The notes beneath the pieces were generated by a model. It saw nothing but the letters and a program-made list of their open reading frames with translations. It ran no database searches and was not told the origin of the DNA. From Fistulifera solaris (taxonomy: Eukaryota > Bacillariophyta > Bacillariophyceae > Naviculales > Stauroneidaceae), in assembly GCA_030295235.1 (NCBI GenBank), contig AP026176.1, forward strand, positions 310,001-374,000: a stretch of DNA of 64,000 bases, given 5' to 3'. This document shows positions 1 to 10,017 of this stretch, in pieces (position 1 is the first letter of the stretch; each line of letters opens with the position of its first letter). A program made the position numbers and the translations under genes.

Positions 1-1236
1 TTCAGGCGATTCGATGGTCGATTCTCGAATGATGACTCTACATTTCCTTGATCAGGACTTGCAGCATTGAGAGCGGGACGATTTCCATGCATGGGCCCGC
101 GAATCAATCCAGGTCGATCCACCGAATGCCGATCGTCAATAATATTACGTTCAGAAGGTAAAGAGCTTCCTCGATCGAGCTGTCGAAAGTTTGGTTGGGT
201 TGATGGGAGCGTAGGTGGAGCTGGAGGAAATGATGCACGCTGCTGTGGAAAGCCACTATCCTGCGGAGGCGGGCGACCTCGTGCAGAAAAAAGATTCAAA
301 ATGTTCAACAGACGATCCAGGATGCATTGATTTTTGTGAAACGGCAGGATAACTCGAGGAATTGTAGGATAGTTCTTGTTTTTGTGGCACAATTTCACCT
401 TCGCTGCCAAAGCTGGGGTTGCTACGAATTCGCTTGGGCTCTGGCGTGTTTGCAAATTGCGGCGGCTCGTTCACTAAGTCACTGTAAGTTCTTTTGGTTT
501 CGGCTTCCGGAAAAGAAGGGCGATGAGAGAAGGCTGGTTGTCCGCGCCCTTCGGTTCCACCTCTTGCCGTGGCAGGAAAGCCACGACCATCTATGGTTCT
601 TCCTCTGGATGATAGTGGCCGCCCTCGTCCTTCAAATCCTCCTCCTCTCGGAGGGAAAGTTCTTCCGCGACCTTCTACCGGAGCGCCTCTAGGCGGAAAA
701 GTACCTCTACCTCCACGGCCCGTGGATGGTGTAGGAAGTCCTGATGAATGATTCGAGCCTAGCTCTTGCAATGCATCCTGATCTGGCGCCCTCCCTCCCA
801 CCCATCGTCCCATCGATGGACCCCGTGCTGGGTAACGTCCGCCCGGTGCTACACCTCTTCCTCTAGTCATCACTGGTGCTCCCCGTTGGGGCGGCAAACC
901 GGTCGAAAATTCATTCGATATCCCATTCTCTGGTCTAGCGCGTAAAGGAGGCGGTCGATGATCTTCGCGTCCCCCGTAACGAGGGCCGAAACGGCCCGGT
1001 TCGCGGCCCCTTCCCCCACGAGGGAACGAACGACCTCTTCGATTAATATCGTCGCCGGTACTTAATGGTTGAAGATGAGAAGGAGGATCGAGCGCTAAGG
1101 ACGCGTAGGAGCCCGCCGACGCCGTTGATGAGTAGCGCTGCATAGCAGGATGGGATTCTCTTCGGGGCGGCGGTGCGTCCTGGATCTCTCCAACTTCGCC
1201 TTCTTCTTGGTTCATCCGTGAAATTGGTGGGGGCAT
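1..1236 (-). CDS. RGG/RG-repeat low-complexity protein, 3' end beyond window
   Basis: Begins at ATG 1236 and runs off the left edge. The product is dominated by Arg-Gly and Pro-Arg-Gly motifs (GRGR, PPRG, GGRG), with acidic and Ser/Pro segments at both ends. That composition is typical of RNA-binding or phase-separating RGG proteins and good substrate sequence for arginine methylation; no folded domain is seen. The frame stops at 256, but a 121-nt GT-AG intron at 278..398 fits well. The donor follows GAAG, the acceptor ends in a T-rich tract plus CACGAG, and phase 1 is kept, giving GRPPPQDSG and an open frame to base 1. The splice is my inference; an RNA role is inferred from composition only. 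Confidence 0.6.
278..398 (-). other. Predicted intron in the RGG-repeat gene
   Basis: GT donor at 397-398 and AG acceptor at 278-279 (minus strand), 121 nt, with a pyrimidine-rich acceptor region. Removing it joins two open frames in phase 1; without it the gene stops at 256. Confidence 0.6.
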
Positions 1237-1641
1237 TGTTGATTTTTTCTATTCGTATATTGTGATCGTTTCAGAATCGTTTCAACATTTCCAATCCTTA
1301 CTCGTATTTAACTGATTACTATAAATGCATTTGAAATGCAATGCTTTTTTTTTTATTTGTCGCTCATCGCTCATCGCATCGTCGTCGCTATTATGCGATC
1401 ACGGCTGCAAATCTGCAATATAGAGTGGGCGGGCGGAGATCAGACCGTGGCAGTCACGTCTGTATAATTTAGTCACTAATAATAGGTCACGCTTTTGCGA
1501 AAGGAATGGATAGGTGGAATAAAATAGGAATGATCTAGCTGAGCGAGTATAGCGATGCTTTCATGAAACCGGAGAATAAATGTAAGGAAGCTTAAATGCA
1601 AGCAATCCTTTAAGTTTCATTAGCACCAAGTAAAACGCCCT
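1237..1641. other. Intergenic: promoter side of the RGG gene, 3' side of the DUF4336 gene
   Basis: AT-rich, with poly-T near 1345 and short CATCGC/TCGTCG repeats near 1365-1390. No gene or RNA is recognised. It should hold the promoter of the gene starting at 1236 and the terminator of the gene ending at 1642. Confidence 0.5.
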
Positions 1642-2629
1642 TTAGTTTACTCCAAAGTGTTTGCTCAGCACGTCGCGGATGAATTCTTTTCCTCGTAAGA
1701 TATCGCCATGTGCCGGTACCACGATCTCCACATCCCAGACATTCAAAACATGATCGACAATGTCTCGATATTCCTTTTATTTTGAACCATGAATTGATTG
1801 TAAAGGGTGCATAAATTTTGTCCATGCCGACTTTCCACAGTTTGGATCCCAGGGGTACTTTTTTCGACGAGCGGCGCCAGTTCCCACGTATCGTCGCGCC
1901 CAAATTGTGAGTTCGGAACCGAATCAGCGGGATAGTTCCAAAAGAAATCTGTAGCAATGAGCGCTTTGCTGGGTTCGTGATAAAATATTACTTCATTGAA
2001 GAAGGGCTTGCCTGTGAAAGGGTTTACTTCACAATCAATGTGCAAAGCTTGAATGACCGACGAATCCCATCCTATGACCGCTTTGTCATCAAAGGTGGAT
2101 CCTTTCTTCCAATTAATAGGGCGGTAGCTGGTAGGGATCTCCCCTGTGAATTTTATGTTGTCCATTTTGTCGGCTAGACCGGGGCATCCCCACATTTGGG
2201 CATCGGGAAACCCTTGATACCATTGCGATGCGAATTTGAGATGTTCGTAGTTCGGCGAAACAACATATTTCACATTGCCGAGATTCTTTATCAGACTATC
2301 CATAGGACCATCCAGAGAAACAGGGGAATGGATCCACAGATCGGGTTTCTCTCCTTTACGAGCGGGCAATTCAATCACCGTCGAGCGGCAGCTGACATCG
2401 ATGTTGTTCCAATAAAAGGACGATCTGCTGTGTAAACTCCTTCTGCTATTGGTGTCAATACTGTTGCGGCTCGGTTGGACCATCCTGGAGATGCGTAGCC
2501 CGTTGGCGGATTGATACGTCGGGATGTTTCGACCAGTTGTTGTCGAAGGCCTTCCGATAGAACCGAGCGGCTGTCAAGCGCCCAGATGGTGGAACAAAGA
2601 GATAAGATTATGAGCTCGCAAAGTCGCAT
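1642..2629 (-). CDS. DUF4336 family protein (metallo-hydrolase-like fold), three apparent frameshifts
   Basis: The reconstructed product is 328 aa with an N-terminal hydrophobic signal-like segment. It shows the conserved DUF4336 blocks in order: VYTADRPF-YWNNIDV, LWIHSPVSLD, GNVKYVVSPNYEHLKF, WGCPGL, WKVGMDKIYAPF and a C-terminal VVPAHGDILRG. DUF4336 proteins resemble metallo-beta-lactamase folds; their role is unknown. The blocks lie in three frames. The shifts map to A4 at 2414-2417 (one base apparently missing), T6 at 1859-1864 and T4 at 1775-1778 (one base apparently extra in each). With these the length is an exact multiple of three. ATG 2629 is the first true ATG; the frame upstream starts only with TTG. 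Either sequence errors or a decayed gene; I favour errors because every block is intact. Confidence 0.75.
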
Positions 2630-3064
2630 AGTTATTAGTGTATTCGTGCTCGGCAATAAGATTATTCCTTCAGAAGGGTTTTTGACACGTTTTAGCTTGC
2701 ATCGGGTTCTCGATTGAGATCGATCATTATCGTCGCATCCGCTCTTCGCCCTTCAGCTTTTCTGTTTTTCGGCGACGCATCACTAAACGTAAAACGTGTG
2801 TGACCAGTCACGTTTCATGTTTAAGTTATATTGGAAGTAGACTGGTGCATGCGAACGTCATACTCGACCTAGCGGTACTACAAAATTCCCCCCAAAATTC
2901 ATGCGCATGTCGCATGACGATGATGGCAAAATAATAATGAGTCACTCGGCATTTTGTTGCTGTCCGTGTGTGCATGAACATCATCAGTATTTTCGAGGCA
3001 GAAACTGAAGTAATCATAGTCCTAGCCATGCTATAAAAACGGTTGAAGAGAAAGTTAATGAACA
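2630..3064. other. Divergent intergenic region
   Basis: Lies between the starts of the DUF4336 gene (minus) and the plastid-targeted gene (plus), so it should contain both promoters. No gene, RNA or clear repeat is seen. Confidence 0.5.
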
Positions 3065-3956
3065 ATGAGAAGTTGCGTGACTGTCACAGCTCTCCTGATG
3101 TTGTCACAATCGGCATGCTCGTTTCGGGCAGTGAGCGGGGGATTGTTTACACGCTATCAAGCATCTTTGCTCTATTCCTCAGCAGCAGACACTACTAGTC
3201 GTGACCCTTCTCCAATAGTATGGAAAGCGAAAACGGATTGTTGGAGACCCGACAAACAGGATGTTGAGCGCATCAGTTGGGGAAAGCCGGCGAAACAGAA
3301 GGGTACAGGAAGCAGAGGTGTTCCTCACCGCTTGAACAGTGACGAACGGGTTCTGTTTGAACAAGCTCGTCGTAAAGGCTTTCTTGAAGTAGTCGGATCA
3401 GGTTGGCGATCGGAAAGACGAGAGGCTCCTCTTTTAAATACACACAGGTCTTGGTGTGATGCTCGAGGACAAGCTTGCCTTAGGTTGCACAAGGGCTTGT
3501 CGGGCGCCGTGGATACGTTTGTACTGGATCTGTCGCCATTGCGAACGCCAGAAGATTTTGAATCGATTGCAGAAATGATTTTGAAAGAGGTGGAAGGAGG
3601 AAAGGTGTACTTTCAAGAGGATCTGCTTGAAACACCGGATGCCTGGGAGTTGCAGCCAATTTATCGTCTACCACCGTTTCGAATTGAGTGGGAACTGTCG
3701 AGAATTGAAGCAAAGGCGTTGGGAAAGACAATGGCGGGATGGTTCGATACTGTTGAAGGGAATATTGCAACATCTAAGAAGCCGGTGGGGTGAAGCACGG
3801 CAAAGGCCGACGACACGGGGGCTATGGCATAGGATAGAGCAAGGCAAAGTGAAACTGAAAGGTGATGACATCAATGATTTTTTTGTCAGTCGCTCTTACA
3901 AATACATGAAGCGTCCTGACGATCGAGGTGATACGCCCCATTGTCTTCCATTATGA
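3065..3956 (+). CDS. Probable plastid-targeted protein of unknown function
   Basis: ATG 3065 starts a signal-peptide-like segment ending SQSACSFRAVSGG, compatible with a signal peptide plus a transit peptide cleaved before F, as in diatom plastid proteins. The mature part has a conserved-looking core (SWGKPAKQKGTGSRGVPHRL, then a segment rich in Arg and Trp) that I do not recognise. The first stop is at 3793, just after GGGG at 3787-3790. Shortening that run by one base would continue the frame to 3956 (296 aa), adding a basic segment ending KYMKRPDDRGDTPHCLPL. Given the frequency of homopolymer shifts in this window I give the longer span, but the 242-aa version ending at 3793 is also possible. 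Confidence 0.55.
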
Positions 3957-4153
3957 AAATGCCAAGTTGTGGTAGATGCAAAAAATGCTAGATCGACCAC
4001 GCCGTATTTATCGCGAAGAGTACAACACAAATGAATGTTTCTAAACAACCATCTTACTAGAGCCGTAACAGAAAAGATTCTCCGCAAGAACAATAGCTGC
4101 TTTGCATCGCTAAACAACTCTGAGATTACCTGTAGGCTTGTGCAATTAAAGGC

Positions 4154-4513
4154 TCACCAAATGTAATGTCCGTAACTCTTCGACGACGCTCTATTCATCC
4201 AGTTGTAATCGCCAGGGTTCGTTTCTGTGCTTACTCGAGTCTTGACACGCTGAGTTTCAATCTCACTGTACGATACTCGAACAACCTCTGTAATCTTGTC
4301 TTCTGCGTCTTCAGGGATGATTCGAGTTTGATACGTTCGTCTGCGTGCAACATCTCCTCTGTTACATCATTCCAAGAGATTAGTCATATTTATTTCGATG
4401 TTATGCTTTATGTCTGAAACGGATAGCACTTACCCTTTCATCGTGTTGTACACGAAGAACGGCGTCGCCTGAGAGAGGCCAAAAAGAGACAGGATTATGG
4501 CGTGCCTTCGCAT
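4154..4513 (-). CDS. Small secreted protein, two exons
   Basis: Exon 1 (4434..4513) starts at ATG 4513 and encodes MRRHAIILSLFGLSQATPFF, a good signal peptide. A GTAAGT donor follows at 4433. A canonical ACAG acceptor before 4358 joins in phase 2 to exon 2 (4154..4358), which reads through to TGA. The intron is 75 nt (4359..4433) and the product 94 aa. The mature chain is short and polar, with no cysteine pattern and no known family. The matched phase and canonical splice sites are the main support; expression is unknown. Confidence 0.5.
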
Positions 4514-5332
4514 CGTGGTTTTGTGTAGATACTCTTTAAAAAATAAAATGACTTGAACTGAACAAAGCGGAGGCCGAGCGCGCTAATGTGACGAATCGAA
4601 TCTTTTCAAAGCGAGAACCCAATAGTCTCTAGTCTAGCTATAATGAGAAAGAGAAAAGAATGAAAAATGAAAAATGCAAAGAAGAATTTTCGAGGTTCGA
4701 GGGTATCTTCGTGTTGAAAGCGTGAGGACACTGCAACGTAAGCGTGCACCTTATATTACTATCGATTTTGTAGTAGAAGTACTCATCTACCCTAAAATCG
4801 GAAGCCTATTGGCTGGCCGTACTTTTGGCTCTACTGCCCTCCTCTAGAGTAGAGTTCCTTACGGCTGTCCAAGGTCCAAGGTCCAAGTTCCAAGTGACAG
4901 ATGACACATGACACATGACATCTTCTTGTCCAACATGCGGACACCGAACTTTGCGCTTTGCGCTTTGCGCATCGCACATCGTACCTCATCTTTTTTGCTA
5001 GGGGGGCCTCTTGAGCCCTTAGATTACTTCTTACTATCTATCATTTAATTGGACAAGGGTTCTAGTTGGCCACTATTGATGTCATTGCTCTGACAAGTAC
5101 ATGTCACTCGCAGTAATCTTTAATCTGAACCGTCACCGTCCAATACAAGCTGCAAGGCTAGTTCAGATTTAAACTTATTTACGGAGTACTTTATATCTGA
5201 AAATAAAGCCCAGAGTTCTATAAATTCTTTTCGCGCTCTTAATCGACAAGTCTGCACCTTGTTTTAAGCTTGGCACATGAGATACGACTGCTCATCGTAG
5301 TTTCTATGTTGTGTCAAAAGCTTCATTGCTTG
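4514..5332. other. Intergenic, low-complexity minisatellite-like tracts
   Basis: Contains short imperfect tandem tracts: GGTCCAA units near 4867-4893, GACACAT/GACAGAT units near 4894-4920 and TTTGCGC units near 4955-4972. No coding frame or RNA is recognised. It includes the promoter region of the small secreted gene and the 3' flank of the mevalonate kinase gene. Confidence 0.5.
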
Positions 5333-6340
5333 CTATGCGAACGAAGTTTTCCATACTTGGGGAGCCCCAGCCGCTTTCAAAGCATCCGCAACCGCATCTT
5401 GAATTTCCGGAGTCGGGGTGAGGGCTAGCATTAAACCACCTCGACCTGTTCCACTCATCTTGGCTCCAGTTGCGCCTGCTAGTCTGGCCGCATCAACCAA
5501 ACGGTCAAGCTCTGGGCAGCTTACCGTGAGCTGTTGGCATAATTTGTGGTTCTCATTCATCAATAGCCCCACCTCGGCAATATCTCCCGCATTTAAAGCC
5601 AATTCCGCTTTTTGCACCAGCGCAACATATTTCTGGAGCAGCGCCTCAAACCAAGAAGGATCACTTTCTTTTTTCGCTCGAACGTCACCTACAACTGAAG
5701 TCGTACTGCTGGTTATTCCAGTACTTGCGTAAACGATAAGCATTGGCTTTGCAATAGCTTTTCTTTCAAAAATTGGTTCTCCTTCCGTCCTTTGAAATTT
5801 CAAGATACCTCCAAAGGTTGCTGCCGTATTGTCTATGCCAGAAGGTGTGCCATGGTATCCCTTCTCGCCCTCATACCCGGCAGCATTTATCGCATTTTCA
5901 CTCATAGGCCGTTTCAGCGTTTGCGACAGAGCTCGGGCGAGCGACACAACTTGGGCCGCCGATGCCCCAATTCCGGAAGCGCAGCACAAATCTCCTCCAA
6001 ACGTTACTTTGAAGCCTTCTTTGCTTAAGTCAAGACCGAAATGATCAAAAACCAGCCGTAATGCTGCATCCGCTTCCTCTGCTTTCGTCACTTTGTAGTC
6101 AGGAACTGCGGGTCGATTGTCGACGACCACCAATCCTGGTCCGGGCAAACGCTCGCATTCACAATCGGTGTATGCAGCCACGGCGCCTACAAGAGCTGGA
6201 ACTTTGTAGACGACAAAATGTTCTCCAAACAAAATCAATTTACCAAACGCTCGTGTTTCTGCCAGTATACGTTGCCCGATGCGCTCATGTTGCTGGCGCT
6301 TGTCTTCGACGGACAGCTGCTCAGTGTCCGTTCCTTCCAT
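5333..6340 (-). CDS. Mevalonate kinase (GHMP kinase family)
   Basis: Phosphorylates mevalonate to 5-phosphomevalonate in the cytosolic mevalonate pathway for sterols and isoprenoids. The product is 335 aa from ATG 6340; the frame upstream begins only with TTG. It shows the mevalonate-kinase N-terminal motif (FGKLILFGEHFVVY), the GHMP ATP loop in the form GIGASAA, HGTPSGIDNTAATFGG with the catalytic Asp, and the C-terminal KMSGTGRGGLML glycine loop. The GIGASAA variant differs from the usual GLGSSAA and recalls kinetoplastid-type enzymes. Single exon, intact. It is divergent from the Fpg gene, with 464 bp between the two starts. Confidence 0.9.
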   Translation of the reverse strand: MEGTDTEQLSVEDKRQQHERIGQRILAETRAFGKLILFGEHFVVYKVPALVGAVAAYTDCECERLPGPGLVVVDNRPAVPDYKVTKAEEADAALRLVFDHFGLDLSKEGFKVTFGGDLCCASGIGASAAQVVSLARALSQTLKRPMSENAINAAGYEGEKGYHGTPSGIDNTAATFGGILKFQRTEGEPIFERKAIAKPMLIVYASTGITSSTTSVVGDVRAKKESDPSWFEALLQKYVALVQKAELALNAGDIAEVGLLMNENHKLCQQLTVSCPELDRLVDAARLAGATGAKMSGTGRGGLMLALTPTPEIQDAVADALKAAGAPQVWKTSFA

Positions 6341-6804
6341 CCTTTCTTTCGGCGAAAATCGAGACAAAAATCTACGAAACAATAAGAAAGTAGCTGGCCT
6401 CTTTTATACTGAACGTGAGGACGAACTAGCAAAGTAATCGAACCGCTTAACTAAAGAAGATCGGGCGCGCGAGGATAGCCGCACATAAATGCGTCGAAAT
6501 CTGGCGGGAAAATATTGAAAGTTTGCCTCCATGGCGCGAACGGTAAGATTTCACGCTTCAACGGAAACGCTCAACAAGCCCGCGCTTCATTACTTAGGCG
6601 TTTAGGATACCGGTACGAAGAAATCGCTCGTATGAACCGCTTTTCGCCTTCTATTATTTTTCTATGCAGTTTCTTTGTGACTCATTCATCTCGAAAACGA
6701 CGATTCCTATCAGCAATCTCCAACCCTCTGCTTGATGTGATTATGTGCAGTAAAAGCGCGATGCAAACTTGATACCTCCTAGCTTTCCTATTCTATTGCT
6801 TGCC
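6341..6804. other. Divergent intergenic region (mevalonate kinase / Fpg)
   Basis: Shared promoter interval. An open frame runs in from 6769, but its N-terminus would bury the catalytic Pro, so it is treated as 5' UTR. Nothing else recognised. Confidence 0.5.
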
Positions 6805-7902
6805 ATGCCGGAGCTTCCAGAAGTCGAGTGCTTTCGCCGTATGCTTCTGCCTTTAGTAAGCACGAAGGAAGTCCTTCATTTAGAACTGGTCGGAGGCAAC
6901 CCATCTCGAAAATTTGTTACACCTGAACAAGTCGAACACATCAACCAGTCTTCTTTGTGCGTGCACGACATCAAGCGACGAGGAAAGCAGATATGCTTAT
7001 ACCTTGGCAAAGCGAACGGACCTCCAAGTCAATACTTGTTTGTTCACATGGGCATGACAGGACGTATCACAACACCAAACAAAGCTCCCCAGTTCGGACA
7101 TTTCTCGAACAGGTCAGAAAGAGAGGATGGGCAAGTTTATCAGAACAGTCAATCTGAGTATCCACCGCTCTACACATACCTTACTTTCCGTGTAGGCGAT
7201 GTACATGCAGCATTTTCGGATCCACGAAAGTTTGGGAGCACCTATCTTGCAGAAAATGACGACGAGCTGCACCAGTTAGCGCCCGACGCGTTGGAAGAGA
7301 CCTTTGGCCTGACGAACCTTTGTAATAAGCCTCTGAGTGTTAAGGCGCTGCTTTTGGACCAGAAGCGCGTAGTCAGCGGAGTAGGAAATTGGGTAGCGGA
7401 TGAGATCCTCTACCAAACGGAGATTCACCCTCTTCAAACATATCTTACGACAGAACAAGCACTCAGCATTCAAAGGACTCTACCAAAGCTTTTGCGAACT
7501 GCTGTAGACTGTCTCGATCAATGTACAAATTATCCGGGACACTGGCTGTTTCATTTTCGATGGACAAAAGGTAAAGCTGCCGGAGCAAAAGATTCCTTTG
7601 GGCGACAACTACAGTTTCTGACCGCCGGTGGTCGTACCTCGGCTATTGTTCCCGCTATCCAAAAACTAAGGAAGTCTCAGGGGAAACAAGAAGTTGCTAT
7701 CGTTGCTGCAAGGAGAGAAACAAAGTCCCAACTTATCAAGCCGAATGTTTCTGCTGTCAAACAAAGAAGAAGCACAAAGACACAGAGAATATCGACTAAG
7801 ATTCGTGTAACGGAAAAGAAAAGAGAACAATTGAAAGTATCGGTGCGTGAAAGTCGAAGACGGAGTCCCCGACTAAACACGGCAGCATCGCCACTAATTT
7901 AA
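6805..7902 (+). CDS. Formamidopyrimidine-DNA glycosylase, Fpg/MMH type
   Basis: Base-excision repair glycosylase/AP lyase for oxidised purines. I chose ATG 6805 because it gives MPELPEVE, where Pro2 is the catalytic nucleophile once Met is removed and Glu3 is the acid. The N-terminal beta-sandwich contains the RRGKQICLYLG lysine and HMGMTGRI. The H2TH region has VVSGVGNWVADEIL. In place of the bacterial zinc finger there is the plant-MMH-like LTAGGRTSAIVPAIQKL segment, so this is a zincless eukaryotic type. The last 90 residues are Lys/Arg-rich and suit nuclear targeting and DNA contact. About 365 aa, single exon, intact. Confidence 0.9.
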   Translation: MPELPEVECFRRMLLPLVSTKEVLHLELVGGNPSRKFVTPEQVEHINQSSLCVHDIKRRGKQICLYLGKANGPPSQYLFVHMGMTGRITTPNKAPQFGHFSNRSEREDGQVYQNSQSEYPPLYTYLTFRVGDVHAAFSDPRKFGSTYLAENDDELHQLAPDALEETFGLTNLCNKPLSVKALLLDQKRVVSGVGNWVADEILYQTEIHPLQTYLTTEQALSIQRTLPKLLRTAVDCLDQCTNYPGHWLFHFRWTKGKAAGAKDSFGRQLQFLTAGGRTSAIVPAIQKLRKSQGKQEVAIVAARRETKSQLIKPNVSAVKQRRSTKTQRISTKIRVTEKKREQLKVSVRESRRRSPRLNTAASPLI

Positions 7903-8346
7903 AATTGGATGTCAATTTGTATGACGGCATGTGTTGATTGTATTAATTTAAGATAATCGTTTTTTGTCATCGTATTATCATTATGGGAGCTAAATCTTGG
8001 AGTGTAGTATTACGCGTGACTCGTCAAACACGAGCTTTAAGTAACAGCCCCACAAAATAAACGATAGTAGACTCATGTCATACCGGCAGCCGGTAGACAT
8101 TGTACATTGTATACAATGTACCAGTAACTTCACCGATGACGGAGAGTGACGCGGACTGGAAGGTTCAAGATGTCAGATTTTGATGGCCTCTCTCGGAAAA
8201 AGGTGAGCGAAAACGAGAAGAAGTAAACTTCTTGCTGCTTTCCAAAAACATCGGCTATCGGTTCATTATGAGCAAAACATCGCTATCTTGCGCTCTCTAC
8301 ATCGTGAATTCTTGCATTCTTATCCCTTCCGACGGACAACAACAGT
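7903..8346. other. Intergenic between Fpg and CDF copy A
   Basis: No gene is seen. A small palindrome (TGTACATTGTATACAATGTA) lies at 8100-8119. Confidence 0.45.
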
Positions 8347-9401
8347 ATGACATCGCCACTTGACCGAAATGTTCAACGGCCCACAAATGAATACGTGCTC
8401 GTGAGTGACTTTTGGAATTGTACTCAATGACTATTCGGTTCTGCTGACAGTGCCTATTGCATGTCGTTACAGAATGTAGCTTTCTTATCGTTCTTAGCGT
8501 TTACAACGCTGCAACTCTTTTGCTGTCGTTGCGAAATCACACGCAATGATGGAAGACTGTATAGGTAAGCGAATGTGGCGAGGGCGAAGTCGTCAATCGG
8601 GCTTTCTCACCTGCTTCACCATAAACAGCCATGTATGTTGATGTCATCACATATCTCTTCAATTTTCTGGCGGAGCGCCTGAAGCACAAAGTTTCCGATG
8701 GCAATTTTAACGACTCTAGGAGCGGGCGCTTGTATCGATTGTATCTTGAACTGATTCCCCCTTTTCTAAGCGTGGTAACATTATTGATTGTGACAATACT
8801 CGGGTTGAAAACCGCTATCAGGACATTGCGCGAAGCTCCTAAAGACCAGGGATCTCAGCCGGATATCACCATTATGCTTTGGTTCTCAGGGCTGAATTTA
8901 CTATTGGATTTCTTCAATGTAACGTGCTTTGCCAGAGTTGATCAAGCGATCGGCATATCTCAACTACAGGATCAGTTTAATATTTTCCGCTCGCAGCGCG
9001 ATGAGGGCTCGGAGAAGATGGCTACTGAAACAACAGATCTTCTAGCTAAAATTCGTCGTCACAATGGATGTAAGGCTTGCGACGAAGATGAGATGAGCGT
9101 ATCGTCCGAGGACACCGAAGCAAAAGGAGGTCTCAATCTGAACATGTGCTCAGCCTGGACGCACATCTGCGCCGACACGCTTCGGAGTCTGGCTGTGCTA
9201 GTTGCAGCTAGCTTTGCAACAATATTCCCCAAATTAATTACTCCCGCAGATGCGGATTCATGGGGCTCGATCGTCGTCTCCATTGTAATTTTGGCAAGCC
9301 TCGTTCCATTGTTCGAGGGACTGTACATGACGGCATGTAAAATTAGCGATGTATGGCAGTCAAACTCAAAGCATCACGCTAAGAGGGCAACCACGCATTA
9401 A
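8347..9401 (+). CDS. CDF-type cation transporter-like protein, copy A (three exons, one apparent frameshift)
   Basis: Exons 8347..8400, 8473..8564 and 8629..9401 have GT-AG introns of 72 and 64 nt. The product is about 305 aa and aligns throughout with the gene at 20064-21105. Both carry cation diffusion facilitator hallmarks: TM2 ending AMYVDVITYLFNFLAER, the TM3 and TM4 blocks, the TM5 motif NMCSAWTHICADTLRS with HxxxD, and TM6. The TM2 metal motif is AxxxD where zinc CDFs have HxxxD. Exon 2 matches copy B only if the T4 run at 8518-8521 is one base shorter. Likely divalent-metal export from the cytosol or loading of an internal compartment; the metal cannot be read from sequence. Confidence 0.75.
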
Positions 9402-10017
9402 ACAGTTTGAATGAGGCAAAATTCGGTTTTCTTGTAGGGACATAAGCATAGTAAAAGTAGTAAATTCGTGCCACTTCAATACTAAAGCCATAAGCAGAAG
9501 ATGCAACCCCGCCATATTTATGCGATGAGCTTTATACTTTATAGACCAAAAGAACAAAATATCTTACTTAATCGCGATGGAATTGTCTGTCTAAATTACA
9601 CGAGATTTCTTTGTCAGAAGCAATGGGACCGATGTCTGATTTCTTCAACAGAGGTTAGACATTCAGATCCTTACGCCATAAAAAAAAGACTTTGCGAGTT
9701 TATAAAGTGGGTAAACTATAGATGCAATCGTGTGCCATGCTGTAGAATCATCAATCCTTTAAAAACTTATGTTTGAGATAAGCTGCCCGAAGGCAAGGCA
9801 ACATTAATTATAAGTGTTAATCAGTTCGTAAATCATGCGAAGATGAAAATTCTTTTGTGTGGCCTGTTCCCTCTAGCCCTCCTTGCAAACAGTCAATGTG
9901 CGGGTAGACCAGCGAAAGTCCTCTTTGTCTTGTTGTCGATAAAACTTCGCCGGAATTATTGCTGTAGCCCCTAGATAGAATACTTTAGCACCGTAGTTAC
10001 AAATATGGTTGGCAGTT
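9402..10017. other. Gene-poor AT-rich interval
   Basis: 3' flank of CDF copy A followed by AT-rich sequence. Small open frames are present but show no conserved features. No RNA recognised. Confidence 0.4.

Noticed and set aside
327-692. 121-codon plus-strand frame
   Set aside because: Antisense to the RGG-repeat gene.
1642-2629. DUF4336 gene as a true pseudogene
   Set aside because: Three shifts, but all at homopolymers, with no internal stop in the corrected frame and with all motif blocks intact; other essential genes show the same defect.
6769-6804. N-terminal extension of the Fpg glycosylase
   Set aside because: It starts with TTG and would mask Pro2, which must be N-terminal for catalysis.
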